6,669 bases of DNA from Flavobacteriaceae bacterium. GTDB taxonomy: Bacteria; Bacteroidota; Bacteroidia; Flavobacteriales; Flavobacteriaceae. Positions 1 to 6,320 of the stretch are shown in pieces. The translations under genes were made by a program, and so were the position numbers. Each line of letters starts with the position of its first letter. Within the stretch, counting starts at the first letter, position 1. The stretch is from positions 1 to 6,669 of the forward strand of contig JAQWYU010000088.1 of assembly GCA_029253805.1 (NCBI GenBank), read 5' to 3'. The notes beneath the pieces are model-generated. The model did no database searches and was not told where the DNA came from. It saw only the letters and a program-made list of their open reading frames with translations.

Positions 1-410
1 TCTAATTTTTCGCCAATAACTCCTGTTTGTTCTATCAGTTTTTCAGCCACAGTCATGCCTCCGAAATCGGCCATCAAAAATGACTCTTTAGAATCCTGAG
101 TTAGCGCAATATCACCAAACTGACTGGCAAGGTTTAAAAAGTTTTCATTTTTACCAACAAAATCAGTTTCACACCCTAAAACAATGGCAACTCCCACAGT
201 GTTATCAGAATTGATTTTAGCTACTGCCGCACCTTCTGAAGAGTCACGATCGGCTCTATTTGCGGCAACTTTTTGACCTTTTTTTCTAAGGTTGTCAATA
301 GCCTTGTCAAAATCACCTTCAGCTTCAACTAATGCTTTTTTACAGTCCATCATTCCTGCGCCGGTTGCCTTTCTTAATTTGTTTACTTCTGCAGCTGTTA
401 TTTTTATCAT
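1..410 (-). CDS. tsf: Translation elongation factor Ts (EF-Ts), N-terminal part, cut by the window edge
   Basis: EF-Ts is the cytoplasmic guanine-nucleotide exchange factor that recycles EF-Tu-GDP to EF-Tu-GTP. The 136 visible codons begin MIKITAAEVNKLRKATGAGM, the family's N-terminal UBA-like domain (about residues 1-55), with the usual MMDCKKAL segment at 20-27. The EF-Tu-contacting core follows, with the hallmark TDFV at 82-85 inside ETDFVGKNENF (81-91). The last visible residues, around VAEKLIEQTGVIGEKL, run off the left edge with no stop, so the C-terminal part of the gene is outside the window. The start at 408-410 is the only one that gives the complete family N-terminus. No Shine-Dalgarno sequence precedes it. 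It is the last visible gene of the rplM-rpsI-rpsB-tsf operon, 80 bases after rpsB. Identification is secure; only completeness is unknown. Confidence 0.96.
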   Translation of the reverse strand, partial: MIKITAAEVNKLRKATGAGMMDCKKALVEAEGDFDKAIDNLRKKGQKVAANRADRDSSEGAAVAKINSDNTVGVAIVLGCETDFVGKNENFLNLASQFGDIALTQDSKESFLMADFGGMTVAEKLIEQTGVIGEKL

Positions 411-423
411 GATTTGTTAGTTT

Positions 424-466
424 AAAAAAGTCGTTAAAATTTTTCAGTGAGAAGAAGATTAACGAC
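424..466 (-). terminator. Stem plus T-run in the rpsB-tsf spacer, possible weak terminator or attenuator
   Basis: Read on the minus strand, an 8-base arm GTCGTTAA (459-466) and its perfect complement TTAACGAC (430-437) enclose a 21-base loop. The second arm is followed at once by six T residues (424-429). This is the layout of an intrinsic terminator, but the stem has only three G-C pairs and the loop is long, so it is probably weak. Its place between rpsB and tsf would let it lower tsf transcription relative to rpsB. The function is inferred from geometry alone. Confidence 0.35.
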
Positions 467-490
467 GTTATTTTTACTTAATTATTTTTC

Positions 491-1405
491 CTATTTTTTC
501 TCTTCTTTAGAAGCTTTTTCAGTCTTTTTTACCGCCTTGGTCTTAGTTGTTTTTTTTACTTTAGGTTCCTCAATTACCTTTTTGGTTTTGGAGGCTTCTT
601 TTGTTTTTTCAACTTTAGGTTCTTTTGCTACCTTTTCGGTTTTAGGGGCTTCTTCTGTTTTTTCTTGTTTGGGAGCTTCAGTTGCTGCCTTTTCAGCTTC
701 TTTACTATCTTTTTCTGCTTTTCTTACAGCTAAACCTTCTGCGATAGAGTCAGTTACATTTGTTAGAATTTTTTCAATTGACTTGGAAGCATCGTCATTG
801 GCAGGGATCACATAATCAACTTGCCTAGGATCCGAATTTGTGTCAACCATTGCGAAAATAGGAATATTTAATTTTTGTGCCTCTTTAATAGCTATGTGTT
901 CGCGTTTGATATCAATAACAAATAGAGCAGCTGGAAGACGGGTCATTTCTGAAATTGAGCCTAAATTCTTTTCAAGTTTTGCTCTCAAGCGGTCAACTTG
1001 GAGACGCTCTTTCTTAGAAAGTGTCAAAAAAGTTCCATCTTTTTTCATTCTGTCGATAGAAGCCATCTTTTTGACAGCTTTACGTATTGTAACAAAGTTG
1101 GTTAACATTCCACCAGGCCATCGTTCAGTTATGTAGGGCATATTGACGTTGCCAGCTTTTTCTGAAACAATATCTTTTGCTTGTTTTTTGGTAGCAACAA
1201 ATAGTATCTTGCGACCTGAAGCTGCTATTTTTGATAATGCTTCAGAAGCCTCTTCAAGTTTTGCTGCAGTTTTGTAGAGATTTATTATATGGATACCATT
1301 TCTTTCCATATAAATATAGGGTGCCATGTTGGGGTCCCACTTTCTTGTTAGGTGACCAAAGTGTACACCGCTGTCTAATAATTCTTTTACTTCTACTAAT
1401 GCCAT
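491..1405 (-). CDS. rpsB: 30S ribosomal protein S2 with long Lys/Glu-rich C-terminal tail
   Basis: S2 binds late to the 30S subunit on the solvent side near the head-body junction, where it helps dock protein S1. Residues 1-225 are a complete S2 fold. Visible signatures are GVHFGHLTRKWDPNMAPYIY (13-32), the NGIHIINLYKT segment (36-46), ERWPGGMLTNF (94-104) and FVIDIKREHIAIKEA (162-176). The start at 1403-1405 (MALVEVKELL) is preferred over an ATG 11 codons upstream because it matches the family N-terminus; the extra residues (MLIKQNVNYYK) are unlike S2. No Shine-Dalgarno sequence is present and the ATG follows an A-rich stretch. At 304 residues it is about 60 longer than the E. coli protein. 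The excess is a low-complexity tail from about residue 227, rich in Lys, Glu, Ala, Thr and Pro and containing a tandem 18-residue repeat. A structured 128-base spacer precedes the gene. Confidence 0.97.
   Translation of the reverse strand: MALVEVKELLDSGVHFGHLTRKWDPNMAPYIYMERNGIHIINLYKTAAKLEEASEALSKIAASGRKILFVATKKQAKDIVSEKAGNVNMPYITERWPGGMLTNFVTIRKAVKKMASIDRMKKDGTFLTLSKKERLQVDRLRAKLEKNLGSISEMTRLPAALFVIDIKREHIAIKEAQKLNIPIFAMVDTNSDPRQVDYVIPANDDASKSIEKILTNVTDSIAEGLAVRKAEKDSKEAEKAATEAPKQEKTEEAPKTEKVAKEPKVEKTKEASKTKKVIEEPKVKKTTKTKAVKKTEKASKEEKK
542..649 (-). repeat. Tandem 54-bp (18-residue) repeat in the S2 tail, two clear copies
   Basis: Two in-frame adjacent units encode APKTEKVAKEPKVEKTKE (S2 residues 253-270) and ASKTKKVIEEPKVKKTTK (271-288). 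By hand alignment the DNA units (596-649 and 542-595) agree at about 40 of 54 positions. A third, more degenerate copy can be discerned just upstream in the reading direction (EAPKQEKTEE and the preceding Ala/Glu/Lys stretch). The period is a multiple of three, so copy-number change would keep the frame. Confidence 0.8.
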
Positions 1406-1431
1406 TTTGTAATAGTTTACGTTCTGTTTAA

Positions 1432-1488
1432 TTAGCAATGCGCAGCTGTTTTTACTAAACGCATTTAGATGCTAAACTAAGTCTTAGT
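1432..1488 (-). promoter_or_regulatory. Structured leader before rpsB, candidate ribosomal-protein autoregulatory element
   Basis: The 128-base spacer between rpsI and rpsB holds dense self-complementarity. On the minus strand TTAGC (1471-1475) and AATGCG (1460-1465) pair with the contiguous CGCATT-GCTAA (1442-1432). This gives 11 base pairs, a 5-base bulge (1466-1470) on one side and a 17-base loop (1443-1459). A second 6-base dyad with a one-base centre (1476-1488) abuts it upstream. The segment 1464-1468 can also pair with 1455-1459 or 1472-1476, so mutually exclusive folds are possible. The main stem ends 26 bases before the rpsB ATG. No promoter matching TTG/TAnnTTTG is seen here, so the element probably acts within the long operon mRNA. 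Regulation by S2 is inference. Confidence 0.45.
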
Positions 1489-1533
1489 GGTTGACCCATT
1501 ATAGACAACAATAACTGGTTTAAAAATAATATA

Positions 1534-1920
1534 TTAACGTTTTGAGAATTGAAATTTCTTACGCGCCTTTTTCTGACCAAACTTCTTGCGTTCAACCATT
1601 CTTGGATCTCTTGTTAATAAGCCTTCTGGTTTCAGAATACTTCTGTTTTCTTCATCTAATTCGCACATTGCACGAGATAAAGCTAAACGAACTGCTTCTG
1701 CTTGACCTGTAATACCACCACCAAAAACATTTACTTTTACATCAAAGTTATCTTCATTATTAGTCAGTGCTAAAGGTTGATTTACTTTGTATTGTAAAGT
1801 TGCTGTTGGGAAATAAGTATTAAGATTTTTTTTGTTTACGATAATGTTTCCTTTTCCTTTTGAAACATACACTCGTGCTACTGCCGTTTTTCTACGGCCA
1901 ATTTTGTGAATGACTTCCAT
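1534..1920 (-). CDS. rpsI: 30S ribosomal protein S9
   Basis: S9 is a 30S head protein whose C-terminal tail reaches the P-site tRNA. The 128-residue product is full length. It opens with HKIGRRKTAVARVYV (5-19), has FGGGITGQAEAVRLALSRA (66-84), the LLTRDPRMVERKK segment (101-113), and ends in the basic tail KKARKKFQFSKR with the family's terminal Lys-Arg. The ATG (1918-1920) shares its A with the TAA of rplM (TAATG), so translation is very probably coupled to L13. No Shine-Dalgarno sequence is needed or seen. S9 and L13 are co-encoded across most bacteria, which agrees with this layout. Nothing is unusual in the protein. Confidence 0.98.
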   Translation of the reverse strand: MEVIHKIGRRKTAVARVYVSKGKGNIIVNKKNLNTYFPTATLQYKVNQPLALTNNEDNFDVKVNVFGGGITGQAEAVRLALSRAMCELDEENRSILKPEGLLTRDPRMVERKKFGQKKARKKFQFSKR

Positions 1921-2375
1921 TAGTTAACTTCATTTAAATTGATTGTAATTGGCTTTTGCGCTTCATGAGAATGCTCAGCGCCAACAACAACGTTTAGATT
2001 ACGGAATAAAGCAGCTCCTAATTTGTTTTTAGGCAGCATACCTTTTACTGATTTTTCAACTAACCTAGCAGGATCTTTGGAAAATAATTCTGTAGCAGTT
2101 AGTGATCTTTGTCCACCTGGATAGCCAGTGTGACGAATGTAGGATTTCTCACTCCATTTGTTTCCAGATAGTTTAATTTTTTCTGAATTTATAACAATAA
2201 CGTTGTCTCCACAATCAACGTGGGGAGTAAAATTAGTTTTGTGTTTACCTCTTAATAATATTGCAATTTTGGAAGCTAAACGACCTAACGTTTGACCTTC
2301 TGCATCAACCAAAACCCATTCTTTCTGAACTGTAGCCTTGTTAGCTGATATTGTTTTGTAGCTTAATGTATCCAC
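1920..2375 (-). CDS. rplM: 50S ribosomal protein L13 (GTG start)
   Basis: L13 is an early-assembling 50S protein that binds 23S rRNA. The 151-residue product is full length. Signatures are [20 protein letters not shown] (19-38), [20 protein letters not shown] (41-60), the TGYPGGQRS segment (83-91), [11 protein letters not shown] (110-120) and [10 protein letters not shown] (133-142). The start at 2373-2375 is GTG. Going upstream the frame stays open to a TAG at 2427-2429 but holds no ATG, and MDTLSYKT fits flavobacterial L13 proteins, so GTG is the likely initiator. No Shine-Dalgarno sequence is visible. It is the first gene of the visible r-protein operon, with a clear promoter at 2422-2452, and its stop overlaps the rpsI start. 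Confidence 0.97.
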   Translation of the reverse strand: MDTLSYKTISANKATVQKEWVLVDAEGQTLGRLASKIAILLRGKHKTNFTPHVDCGDNVIVINSEKIKLSGNKWSEKSYIRHTGYPGGQRSLTATELFSKDPARLVEKSVKGMLPKNKLGAALFRNLNVVVGAEHSHEAQKPITINLNEVN

Positions 2376-2421
2376 TATTGTTGTTTTTTGTATTAAACGC
2401 TTCTTCTGAAAAATGAGTTTG

Positions 2422-2452
2422 CAAATCTACAATTATAAATTGTTATTAACAA
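2422..2452 (-). promoter_or_regulatory. Bacteroidota-type promoter of the rplM-rpsI-rpsB-tsf operon
   Basis: On the minus strand a TTG (-33 element, 2450-2452) is followed after 20 bases by TAGATTTG (2422-2429), a full match to the Bacteroidota -7 consensus TAnnTTTG. Transcription would start near 2415, leaving a leader of about 40 bases before the GTG of rplM. A 15-base dyad ACAATT-ATA-AATTGT (2429-2443) fills most of the space between the two elements and could be an operator, or simply an AT-rich palindrome. Confidence 0.8.
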
Positions 2453-2644
2453 AATCTATTATGTGTTTTCTTTCTCAAATAAACGTATTAATTGGTACAC
2501 ACTGGTTTTGGTACTTGTTTAATAAGGCAATATTTCTTGAACCAAAGTTTAACAAATAATTTAATAAATTTTTATAGATTATTGCTTCTTTTGTGCAGTT
2601 ATTGACAGATTTATCAAACACCTAGTTGAAGACACTCAAGTTTT

Positions 2645-5263
2645 ATGAAATCTTTTTCTTACACTATCATGATCTTACTTCTAAGCCTTGAACTTGCTGC
2701 TCAGGAACAGTCATTTTCTCCTCCTAGAATCTATTTAACCACTGATATTATGTCGGCAAGTCCTCCAGTTATTGATGGAATTTTAAATGACTCTGTGTGG
2801 AGTTCTGTTGATTGGGGCACAAATTTTGTCGAAGTTAACCCCGACGAAAATACTCTACCTTCTGTTCAGACCAAATTTAAAATCCTGTATGATCAAAAAC
2901 ACTTATACATCGCACTGAAAGCATTTGATCCGGATCCATCTACCATTACTAACCGACTTTCTAGAAGGGATGGTTTTGTAGGAGACAGAATTAATGTATT
3001 GATTGATAGCTACCATGATCTTCGAACAGCTTTTTTGTTCACAGTAACTGCAGCTGGTGTTCGTGGTGATGAATTTGTTACAGACAATGGAAAAAATTTT
3101 GATGATAGCTGGAATCCTATTTGGACTACTGAGGCGGTTATTGATGACGAAGGATGGTCTGCTGAAATGAAGATCCCATTGAGTCAATTGAGATTTAACA
3201 GCGACTCTGTTCAGGTTTGGGGTTTGAATGTCGCTCGAAATTACTTTAAAAAAAATGAATTGTCAGCTTGGGATAGAATTCCTGTAGGCTCTGCAGGTTG
3301 GGTAAGCGAGGCCGGAGAACTTCACGGTTTAAAAAATATAGACCCTCAAAAACAAATTGAAATTCAGCCTTTTACAGTAACTAAGTTAGATTATTACGAG
3401 GCTGAAATAGATAATCCATATTTGGATGGTGATGATTTTAGTTTTAACGCTGGCTTGGATGCAAAGTTTGGAATTACAAATGACTTGACTCTTGACGTCA
3501 CTATTAATCCAGATTTTGGACAGGTTGAAGCAGATCCCGCTGCAATTGCATTAGATGGTTTTGAGGTTTTTAACAGAGAGCAACGCCCCTTTTTTGTGGA
3601 AAACAAAAATATTTTTAATTATCAATTTTCAGGAAATCGCAACAACTTATTTTTTTCAAGACGTATAGGGAGAAATCCACAACTTAACCCTGAAATATCT
3701 GCAGGTTCATTTATTGACAAGCCTAAAAATACTACAATTTTAGGCGCTGCAAAATTCAGTGGGAAGACAAAGAACGGATGGTCTATTGGAATTTTAGAAA
3801 GTATGACTTCCAAAGAATTTTCAACAGTTAACAACAACGGAGTTATTTCTAAACAGCTAGCTGAGCCGTTTACAAATTATTTTGTTAGTAGAGTTCAAAA
3901 AGATTTTAATAACAATAATACTTTTTTAGGTGGCATGTTCACCTCTACAAACCGCTCTTTGAACGATAATGAGTCTGAACTAAGAAAATCAGCATATTCT
4001 GCAGGAGTTGATTTTAAACACCAATGGCAAAATAGGGCTTATTACGTTGATGCCAACACGGTAGTTAGCCATGTTAAGGGTAGCAAAGAATCGATTAAAC
4101 TTACACAAGAAAATTTGATCCACCTATTTAACAGAGTGGATGCTAGTCATTTAGAGGTAGACCCTAATCGAACCTCTCTAACTGGGACAGGAGGACGTTT
4201 TGATTTCGGAAAGGTAGGGGGTAAACACTGGAACTATAATGGAGGATTTACGTGGGTGTCTCCAGAACTTGAGTTAAACGATTTAGGCTACTTAAGGAGT
4301 TCGGATGATATAACTCAATTTGCAAATATTAGATATAGAATCATAAAGCCTGCTAGATCTTTTAGAAATTTTAGTATTCAAATAGGGCAATTTTCTAAGT
4401 ATGACTTTGAAGGGAATCATAACAGAATGCAGTATGATTTAAATACAGATATTCGTTTTGTAAATAATTGGACAATAGACTTAGGAGGGGGGTATAGACC
4501 AGTAAATTATTCTAACTCGACTTTAAGAGGTGGCCCAAGGTGGCGTATTTCAAAAACTGGTTGGCAATATTTTTTTATTGGCTCAGACAATAGAAAAAAG
4601 TTCTACTTTAGAACAGGGGCTATTATTTCCCAGTGGGAAGACAATGAATCTTCCCTTTTTAAAGTTAAAGCAGAATTGAATTATCAACCTTCAAATGCAC
4701 TTAATATTTCATTAGAGCCAGAATATAACTCACGCCCAAACAAAACTCAATATATAACTCAAGTTTTCTACAACGAAGATAATCGTTATGTCTTGGGAAC
4801 TATAGACAATCAAACTTTTCAAGCTTCTTTAAGAATAAATTACTCGTTAAATCCCAATCTTTCAATCCAATACTATGGACAACCATTTGTATCTCGCGGA
4901 GTTTTTAAGGATATTAAATATGTTACTAATCCAACTGCGACGAATCTCAATGATCGTTTTAAGCTCTACTCAAATAATCAAATTAGCCAAAACCAAGGAG
5001 TTTATAACATTGACGAAAACATTGACGGATCAAACGATTATAGTTTTGATAATCCTAATTTCTCACAAGTTCAGTTTGCTTCAAATTTAGTTATTAGATG
5101 GGAATATATTCCTGGATCAGAATTATTTTTAGTTTGGTCTCAAGGTATTAATAGTGGATTATCGTCTTCCAATGGATTATTTGAAGATTTTGGAACAGGT
5201 ATTTTGAATCAACGTCCTCAAAATATTTTCTTATTGAAAGCTACATATCGCTTTGTTCTCTAG
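2645..5263 (+). CDS. Exported CBM9-like / DUF5916 family protein, predicted outer-membrane barrel
   Basis: The 872-residue product begins with a Sec signal peptide: Lys2, a hydrophobic core at about 6-17, and likely cleavage after Ala19. A CBM9-like domain follows (about 38-225), with the family opening PVIDGILNDSVW (41-52), VGDRINVLIDSYHD (112-125) and TAAGVRGDEF (135-144). The DUF5916 region then shows LTLDVTINPDFGQVEADPA (281-299), EQRPFFVENKNIF (312-324) and FFSRRIGR (336-343). The rest is rich in alternating beta-strand patterns and Asn/Asp turns, includes RWEYIPGSELFLVWSQ (818-833), and ends KATYRFVL, a possible barrel-end signal. Family knowledge suggests a periplasmic carbohydrate-binding-like domain attached to an outer-membrane barrel; the true ligand is unknown. 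No SusC/SusD or glycoside hydrolase gene is adjacent. The gene stands alone, divergent from rplM. No convincing TAnnTTTG promoter was found in 2461-2644 on this strand, and the ATG has no Shine-Dalgarno sequence. Family call secure, function unknown. Confidence 0.9.
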   Translation: MKSFSYTIMILLLSLELAAQEQSFSPPRIYLTTDIMSASPPVIDGILNDSVWSSVDWGTNFVEVNPDENTLPSVQTKFKILYDQKHLYIALKAFDPDPSTITNRLSRRDGFVGDRINVLIDSYHDLRTAFLFTVTAAGVRGDEFVTDNGKNFDDSWNPIWTTEAVIDDEGWSAEMKIPLSQLRFNSDSVQVWGLNVARNYFKKNELSAWDRIPVGSAGWVSEAGELHGLKNIDPQKQIEIQPFTVTKLDYYEAEIDNPYLDGDDFSFNAGLDAKFGITNDLTLDVTINPDFGQVEADPAAIALDGFEVFNREQRPFFVENKNIFNYQFSGNRNNLFFSRRIGRNPQLNPEISAGSFIDKPKNTTILGAAKFSGKTKNGWSIGILESMTSKEFSTVNNNGVISKQLAEPFTNYFVSRVQKDFNNNNTFLGGMFTSTNRSLNDNESELRKSAYSAGVDFKHQWQNRAYYVDANTVVSHVKGSKESIKLTQENLIHLFNRVDASHLEVDPNRTSLTGTGGRFDFGKVGGKHWNYNGGFTWVSPELELNDLGYLRSSDDITQFANIRYRIIKPARSFRNFSIQIGQFSKYDFEGNHNRMQYDLNTDIRFVNNWTIDLGGGYRPVNYSNSTLRGGPRWRISKTGWQYFFIGSDNRKKFYFRTGAIISQWEDNESSLFKVKAELNYQPSNALNISLEPEYNSRPNKTQYITQVFYNEDNRYVLGTIDNQTFQASLRINYSLNPNLSIQYYGQPFVSRGVFKDIKYVTNPTATNLNDRFKLYSNNQISQNQGVYNIDENIDGSNDYSFDNPNFSQVQFASNLVIRWEYIPGSELFLVWSQGINSGLSSSNGLFEDFGTGILNQRPQNIFLLKATYRFVL

Positions 5264-5264
5264 A

Positions 5265-5287
5265 CTTTATATTTTGTGTCGATAAAG
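5265..5287 (+). terminator. Weak hairpin just after the DUF5916 gene
   Basis: CTTTAT (5265-5270) and ATAAAG (5282-5287) form a 6-base-pair stem with an 11-base loop starting two bases after the stop codon, followed by a T-rich stretch (GTTGTTTAATTCTTT). The stem has one G-C pair and would be unstable. It is only a tentative terminator, noted because the next gene has its own promoter. Confidence 0.2.
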
Positions 5288-5310
5288 GTTGTTTAATTCT
5301 TTAATTTACA

Positions 5311-5340
5311 TTGTAAAAATATATTTTAGAAGTATCTTTG
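5311..5340 (+). promoter_or_regulatory. Bacteroidota-type promoter of the ctaB operon
   Basis: A TTG (5311-5313) is followed after exactly 19 bases by TATCTTTG (5333-5340), a full match to TAnnTTTG. The CACCC directly after it would place the start near 5347, giving a short leader of about 22 bases before the ctaB ATG. A 13-base dyad TTTACA-T-TGTAAA (5305-5317) is centred on the -33 element and could bind a regulator. Confidence 0.85.
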
Positions 5341-5369
5341 CACCCTAAACGTGAAGAAATTTTCGCTTT

Positions 5370-6320
5370 ATGTCAAATAACACTTACATATTGACTGGTT
5401 CAACATCATTCCTTAGTAATTTTAAGGCAGTGACCAAAATGGGCCTATCCTTAAGTGTAGTGTTTTCATCCATATCAGGGTATTTATTGGCAGCAGAAAG
5501 CATACACCTTTTTACTTTGTTTCTTTTGGCTATTGGAGGATATTTTATGGTAGGTGCTTCTAATGTTTTTAATCAAATCATAGAGAGGGATTTAGATGCC
5601 TTGATGGATCGAACGAAAAACAGACCTATTCCAACAGGCAGAATGAGCGTTATTTATGCTTTTGTTTTAGCTGTCATATTAACTATAGCAGGACTTACTA
5701 TTTTATATATTATTAACGAAAGAACAGCCATGTTTGGCGCAATATCTATATGTTTATACACCAGTGCGTACACCCCTTTAAAAACTAAAACACCACTATC
5801 AGTTTTTGTTGGGGCCATTCCTGGTGCTATTCCTTTTATGCTAGGCTGGGTAGCAGCTACCGGCAAATTTGGTATTGAACCCGGAGTTTTATTTATGCTT
5901 CAGTTTTTTTGGCAATTTCCGCATTTTTGGGCGATAGGTTGGTTTTTGCATAACGATTATCAGAAAGCAGGATTTAATATGTTACCCACAGGCAAAAGAG
6001 ACAAAGGGACTGCTCTTCAGTCAATAATATATACAGCCTGGACTGTACTAATCTCAATAGTTCCTGTATTTGGTTTCACAGGATCTCTAAGGCTTTCTGT
6101 TTTGGCAGCAATAATAGTTTTTGCCTGCGGATTGCTATTTTTGCACTATGGGTTTCAGCTATTCAAAAATCAGACAGAGAAAGCAGCACGGCAGCTAATG
6201 CTTGCAAGTGTTTTTTACATAACTTCTATTCAAATTATATATGTTTTAGATAAATTTATTAGACTATGGATTTTACAAAAGGAACTACACAGGGCAAACA
6301 AAAGCGAGCAAAAAAAATGA
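5370..6320 (+). CDS. ctaB: Protoheme IX farnesyltransferase (heme O synthase)
   Basis: This UbiA-family inner-membrane prenyltransferase (also called CyoE) transfers farnesyl from farnesyl diphosphate to protoheme, making heme O, the precursor of heme A for cytochrome oxidases. The 316-residue product has about nine membrane segments. The first Asp-rich motif is NQIIERDLDALMDRTKNRP (68-86), where Asn68, Glu72 and Asp76 occupy the NxxxDxxxD positions. The second conserved region is FWQFPHFWAIGWF with DYQKAGFNMLP (180-206, Asp196). YTPLKTKTP (134-142) and the following Gly/Pro-rich helix are also typical. The start at 5370 is about 22 bases after the predicted transcription start and gives a normal N-terminus. 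The last 18 residues, a charged tail after the final helix, are encoded in the overlap with the downstream oxidase subunit III gene. The run A8 (6310-6317) lies directly before the TGA stop. Confidence 0.96.
   Translation: MSNNTYILTGSTSFLSNFKAVTKMGLSLSVVFSSISGYLLAAESIHLFTLFLLAIGGYFMVGASNVFNQIIERDLDALMDRTKNRPIPTGRMSVIYAFVLAVILTIAGLTILYIINERTAMFGAISICLYTSAYTPLKTKTPLSVFVGAIPGAIPFMLGWVAATGKFGIEPGVLFMLQFFWQFPHFWAIGWFLHNDYQKAGFNMLPTGKRDKGTALQSIIYTAWTVLISIVPVFGFTGSLRLSVLAAIIVFACGLLFLHYGFQLFKNQTEKAARQLMLASVFYITSIQIIYVLDKFIRLWILQKELHRANKSEQKK

Noticed and set aside
447..815. A 122-residue plus-strand open frame rich in Phe, Ser and Val
   Set aside because: It is the antisense of the Lys/Glu repeat tail of rpsB; the low-complexity pattern mirrors that tail and no family signature is present.
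840..1431. Plus-strand open frames of 98 and 66 residues
   Set aside because: Both lie wholly antisense to conserved rpsB codons and have no recognisable domain.
2492..2514. Direct repeat TTGGTAC, two copies 16 bases apart, upstream of the DUF5916 gene
   Set aside because: Seven-base copies are short enough to be chance, and no promoter element is placed sensibly beside them.
2461..2644. Search for a plus-strand TTG/TAnnTTTG promoter for the DUF5916 gene
   Set aside because: Only partial matches such as TAAATTTT with wrong spacing were found, so no promoter is annotated there.
3245..3253. A8 run in the DUF5916 gene as a possible frameshift
   Set aside because: The reading frame is intact across it and conserved motifs continue in the same frame on both sides.
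2903..3837. Three minus-strand open frames of 70-94 residues
   Set aside because: They lie opposite the conserved CBM9-like/DUF5916 reading frame, whose motifs explain the sequence.
4875..5090. A 71-residue plus-strand open frame inside the DUF5916 gene
   Set aside because: It is an alternate frame of the barrel-coding region with no start context or homology signal.
5654..5866. A 70-residue minus-strand open frame
   Set aside because: Antisense to conserved membrane segments of ctaB.
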